Shown here: one piece after another, positions 59,692 through 64,000 of the stretch
Layout: every line of letters starts with the position of its first letter
Position numbering within the stretch: the first letter of the stretch is position 1
Assembly: GCF_016920785.2 (NCBI RefSeq)
Contig: NW_024609884.1
Location: 86,172,069-86,236,068, forward strand
Source of the DNA: Ixodes scapularis
Taxonomy: Eukaryota; Arthropoda; Arachnida; Ixodida; Ixodidae
DNA: 64,000 nt
Direction: 5' to 3'
The notes under the pieces: model-generated
The model's input: the letters and a program-made list of their open reading frames with translations, nothing else
What the model was told of the DNA's origin: nothing
Database searches by the model: none
Made by a program: the position numbers and the translations under genes

Positions 59692-62200
59692 AGCGACAAT
59701 GAGTTTACTCTGAAGGTGCAACCCCACCATGTATGTCGATTTGCTTCTTTTTTGACGGTTCATAACTTTTTGTTTTTTGTATTCTACAGTAATGAAGTTA
59801 ATGTTAAATTAAATACCTGGGGGTACTCCGGCGTTTTTGGAGCTAACCAAAGAAATTGCATTTTCTGACTACACAGCCTTTAATCTTCACGGTATGCTAT
59901 TTATTTTCTCGAAATTCAAGATAGGAATTGAGAAAACCATAAATGAAGATGAGCCGAAACCAGCGTTCAAATTTCCGCGCGCCCTCCAGTGGTGTAACGT
60001 CACAAATGGTACAGACTTTCAGGTCGTGCAGGTAGTCTTAAATAGGGCATGTCGGGTTCTTTTTGCGTGCTTTTCAACGAATCAGCTACCAAGCCTTCCT
60101 TTTCCGCCATCAAACGTCTTGTAATCAGTTGGGAACATGGTTTACTGCCCACTTTGTACCATTTCTGTCATCACACTTCAACGTTGCCAGTAGGGGCTCC
60201 CGACTTGAGAAACACGATAAAAACGAAATTTAAAAAATCGATAATTTTACAAACCTTTTTCTTTTTTTTTTTCGGTCAATACTTGGGGAATTAGTGCAGC
60301 CGTGTCTATCGGCGTGTTGAACGAATTTTGAGGCAAATCAGCAAACATGCAAAAATCACCTTAGTACCCCTTGAACTCTACTTTAAAAAACCTCTGACAC
60401 GACAAAAAAAAAATTATGCTAGGCGTTAAAGTGATGTATCAGGAGTGAGTGAGTGAGCGAAACATGTCTTTAATATGGAAAGGAGGATCGCCTGCCTTGG
60501 CCGAGTAGGTCTTAATCAGGAGGGGTAGGGTTATTTGGGTTGGGGAAGGGGGAAAGGTGGGGGGGGGGGGGGGGGGAATGTATCAGGACATCACCAAAAA
60601 ATTGTTTTACTTTGGAGTTGCGTAGCTTTTTTTTTTTTTTTTTTAATAGTAATACGAAGCCCAAATTCAAAGTGCCCGCCAGTGCCATGTGACGTAACAA
60701 TGTACCGCAAGATGTCGGGGCGGTCAGAAGGAAGGCATCGCCGGAAGTTACGTGAGTTGTATCACTCCTCGTGCTTACCTGGCCTACCGCGACCGCGTGT
60801 AATATATATATATATATTATTCTTCGCATTTCCGCGAGCGATCCAAGCAGATAAGGTTTCTTTTATTTGCTTTTCATCGCCTGAAGTTGCTGTGAAGGTA
60901 GAAAAAGAGGAGTAAGTGAGGCCTAGTAAACAAGTTCTACTCATGTTCTAGACAAAACACGTACTGTATGCTCGACGTTTACTTGTACTTGGTTCACTCA
61001 CCAGTTCGTATAGACCGGTTGCTCTCGGGCAAGGGGCGCGAGCGCGTCCGCAAGACGCAACCATGTTATGCTGGCAGCACCATTGAGGCGGCACTGTAAC
61101 GTTCAATTTTGCCCGAGCCACGTTGGAATGCAAGCATCTGTCAGCATCTGTAGACGGGCGATCACAAAACGTCTAAAAAGAAACTAGAATAAAAGAAAAA
61201 GAATTATGCTGCTCGCGGCCTCAGCGACCCATTAAGCATTCCTTTCAGCTTTATTATTTTATTGCTCTCTTTCATAGCTTCCGTGAGCCCGTATGTTTCA
61301 CTTTACTTGATAGCAAACCGAAGCTATACTTGCTAAAGCATGTTCCCCTGAACGATGCTCGCACTGCACGAGCGCGCGTGCCTGCTTGGCAGGGACACTG
61401 AAAGCATGGAGCTCGCCCTCGTAGCCTCTGCTACGCTGGCACGTATAATGGGACGGAGTATAAAAAACTGTAGTGGGGAAGCGTGATGACGTACGTTCGA
61501 AACGCGAGCCAAAAATTCTATTTTGCTCGCCTGGAGCGCTGCTCAAAACTTGAGAGCTACGGGCCTATTCTCTAGACGGCAGGCATCTTCAGCCTGGAGG
61601 GTATCCGATGATTCCACGACCTCGGTGTCTGAACCTTCGCAAATGCGATCGGGCGTGTCCTATGCTAGCAATCCTCATTTCTGCGAGCGTTCTAAAAAAA
61701 AAAGTTAAAAACTCTATAGCTTGTTTTGTGCCTAGTATGGCTCTGTACCATAGGACTGATGGCATGCACTCGTACACTGGCTTGTACTCGAAACGCTTTC
61801 ATCAATGGCCTCCATCACGTCGATAATCTGACTCTTCGTCCTGAACTTTTACAGCACGCAAACTAACCAACGGTGCAGTGATAAAAAGCAAGTAGAACTG
61901 AAACTTCGTTTTCTACGATCGCTCGTTGAGAAGACCAGAATAAAAAAAAAAAGAAAAAAAAAAGTCTTAAGGCTCGTTTACACTAATTTACACTGCCCCG
62001 TTTTCTTCCGTTACGTTAGAAAAAGTCACCGGGGAATCTGTGCTTCGTATTAAGCGTGGCTACCAATTGAAGGAGATAGCGTGGCACGCGACATTCGAGA
62101 CACAAATGTTACGGTGACGACGAGCTAGGACGGCGAGTTAGCGTGGCAGCCAAGGACACAAGGCTCGTCGTAACGTAACGTAAGGAGTTGAGCTCGGTTC
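59692..62200. other. Downstream of TAF4-like frame, no recognised gene
   Basis: AT-rich sequence with G and T homopolymers (60559-60577, 60629-60645) and short open frames lacking known motifs. No long poly-A directly follows the TAF4 stop. Confidence 0.4.
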
Positions 62201-62214
62201 AACTTTTCACACCC

Positions 62215-62490
62215 CTACTGAAAAAAACCATTTGGCGCCCATATGAAAATAAACGGGTCCATACCGGTAACCGTTTAACCATACTGGTCACCAGTTTGTC
62301 ATAGGGGTCGCCCGTATGGCTCAAAGGGGTCCCCCGTATGAGCCATAACGGTCACCTATTTGGCAAACGGGTCGCTCGTCTGGGCAAATGGGCGACTCCT
62401 TTGGGCAAAGTTGTCGCACGTTTGCTCAAACCGGCGACCATGTTGCAAACTGCACCGGTTTAATCAAACGGCTCTCCGGAGCCCGTTTGA
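62215..62490. repeat. Degenerate 22-24-bp repeat array
   Basis: About ten diverged units built on CATTTGG, AACGGGT, GGTCGCCCGT and GGCAAA, in both orientations. It may be the subterminal array of an unknown DNA transposon. Confidence 0.6.
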
Positions 62491-62817
62491 TATTGAACGT
62501 ACAGATCGGCGGCGTGGGCACGCCTAGCGTTTCAGCCGTGGCAGCCAATGTTTTCCGGAAGGCTGGGAGCGCCGGTTCATCGATTTCAGATCGTCCGCGT
62601 AATGCAAGTAATTATATATTTCAATTGCGCTGATTTTCGATTATACTGCAACTAAAACTAACACCTTTTTTTTTTTGTTTTACGTAAACGCGCGACGTTG
62701 GTGAGCCGATATTTTTGACAGACCTTCAATACTTTGTCCATCTTTGTTGCCTCAATTTACTTATTCAGCTCGAATCTCTCTCGCAGAAGACGCGACCGCG
62801 TGAAAGAATGTATGTCT

Positions 62818-63020
62818 AGACAGGGACCCCGGAACCGGGGGGGCAACGGGGGCTTGAGCCCCCGCTGTCATTTTCCAGGGGGTGCTGGGCTATATGCTGA
62901 GCCCCCGTGCATTTGGCTCATGGCCTCCCTCTCCCCCAGGGACGAATTAAGGTACGGGCTGAGGGGGGCCCAGACAGTGCAGCCCAGGGCCCCGGGTGGC
63001 CCCGTGCTGGTCCCCGGAAA
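62818..63020. mobile_element. hAT-like fragment rich in GGGGG and GAGCCCCC
   Basis: CAGGGACCCCGGAACCGGGG begins a stretch with GGGGGCTTGAGCCCCCGC, typical of the ends of some hAT elements. A different hAT-like left end, CAGGGGTGGCCAAGC, begins near 63805 and runs out of the window. Between them no gene is recognised. Confidence 0.5.
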
Positions 63021-64000
63021 TTTGAAAAAAAAAAAAACGCTAGTCGGTTTTAGTTTAGAATAGCTGAGACCTAAAAGTGGAACAAAACTCGGAGGAGCCT
63101 CTGGGCCCTGGCTTTCTGACGTCGTGCCATCCCATTCCCCCCACTCCCACTCCCCACTCTTTTTTTTTTTTTTTTCAACGGGAAAACAGGGACTCCACAA
63201 AGTTACCCTCTTTAGACGAGCTGGTGTTTATGAGCTCGTTGTAAAAAAAAACTGTGCTAGAGCAACAAAATGTAAGCGTTGCCTCCCACCCTCCTTGTCG
63301 GGGGGAGCAAAGCTGTCGACGCTGGCGGTCCCTTTGAGGTCTCTTCTAATTGAAACCAGACGGAAGGACGGCCACGGAGTCCTCTATTGTACTGGGGCAC
63401 CCTCGACACGTTGTACGGACAATAGTGGGTTGGAAGGCAAGCAAGTGTTGCCGAAGGCTACACGAGCAACATACATTCTACACATTATTTTTTCTATATA
63501 TTTTGGTCTTTTAGTGTCGTTCCACATGGAAAGTTTCCTCCGAAACGACAAGTTTAAAACACGCAAAAACAAATATCGGTGAACCTCCCCAAGTATTATT
63601 TTCTAACCACTAACAGGCCTTTCAAGGAGCCGGCTCTTGAGATGTCCCCCAAAAGTTTTCGAGAGGCAGTGGCTGCAGGCAACTGCTCTTTAGCCCGTGT
63701 CTGATCCGCCAGTGCGAGACACGTTTTCTACCATCGAGTGATATGACCGCTGCAATTTTTTTTTCCCAAGCCTCTGAGGTATGACTTTTTATTCTTAGCT
63801 TAGAGCAGGGGTGGCCAAGCTGTTGCTCTTTGCGTGTTGAAGTGCGGCTCGTGGCTTCATAATATACCAAACTAACACCCCCCCCCCCCCCCCCTTTCCC
63901 GCCTCCCTCCCGGCCACATGAGCGCTTTCCCAAGAAGAGAAAAGGAACGAGTTTTAAATCGAGACAGGTTGCGGTTTGGTCCTGTGCTACCGCTACCATA

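Noticed and set aside
63124..63582. 152-codon plus-strand frame
   Set aside because: It starts in a homopolymer T run and shows no domain or splice pattern that supports coding.

Overview
This window looks like genomic DNA of a hard tick (Ixodida, Chelicerata). Three things point there. It holds a multi-exon gene for a eukaryotic cellular RNA-dependent RNA polymerase (RdRP), a family that chelicerates keep and most insects lack. It carries fragments of a tRNA-derived SINE that resembles the tick Ruka family. It is packed with hAT, Tc1-like, PIF/Harbinger-like and LINE elements. Species cannot be fixed from the sequence alone. A run of exactly 100 N at 45894-45993 is a scaffold gap, so the layout across it is not proven.

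The main gene is the RdRP on the minus strand. Ten coding exons were joined by splice signals and reading phase: 43559-43510, 39542-37961, 37295-37044, 34603-34420, 30878-30621, 23295-23113, 22674-22528, 18159-18035, 17442-16102 and 14729-14478. Together they give an uninterrupted reading frame of 1457 codons with the catalytic DLDGD motif in exon 8. All junction phases agree. The least certain parts are the first exon and the exon 8 donor. In other animals and fungi such enzymes copy RNA into double-stranded RNA to amplify small-RNA silencing. The introns are filled with transposon debris and several long inverted repeats.

The second host-type gene is an intronless, intact TAF4-like frame on the plus strand (57778-59691). 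It has a TAFH domain and the conserved TAF4 C-terminal domain and is probably a retrogene.

Region by region: 1-4500 is repeats and MITE-like inverted repeats with no supported gene. 4543-8464 is a huge 8-9 bp G-run minisatellite, followed by a pure (AC)156 tract. 8777-14477 is MITEs plus a tandemly duplicated unit of about 590 bp. 14478-43559 is the RdRP gene, with a degenerate LINE in intron 5, a LINE fragment in intron 3, a Tc1-like remnant in intron 1 and many MITEs. 44795-56252 appears to be a nest of elements inside elements: an outer MITE, a TTCGAA-repeat element, a LINE with EN and RT domains, and inside its 3' part a 4653-bp hAT with exact 8-bp target duplications. 59692-64000 holds only repeats.

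The very long open frames across 4202-8850 on both strands come from a stop-free short repeat and are not genes.
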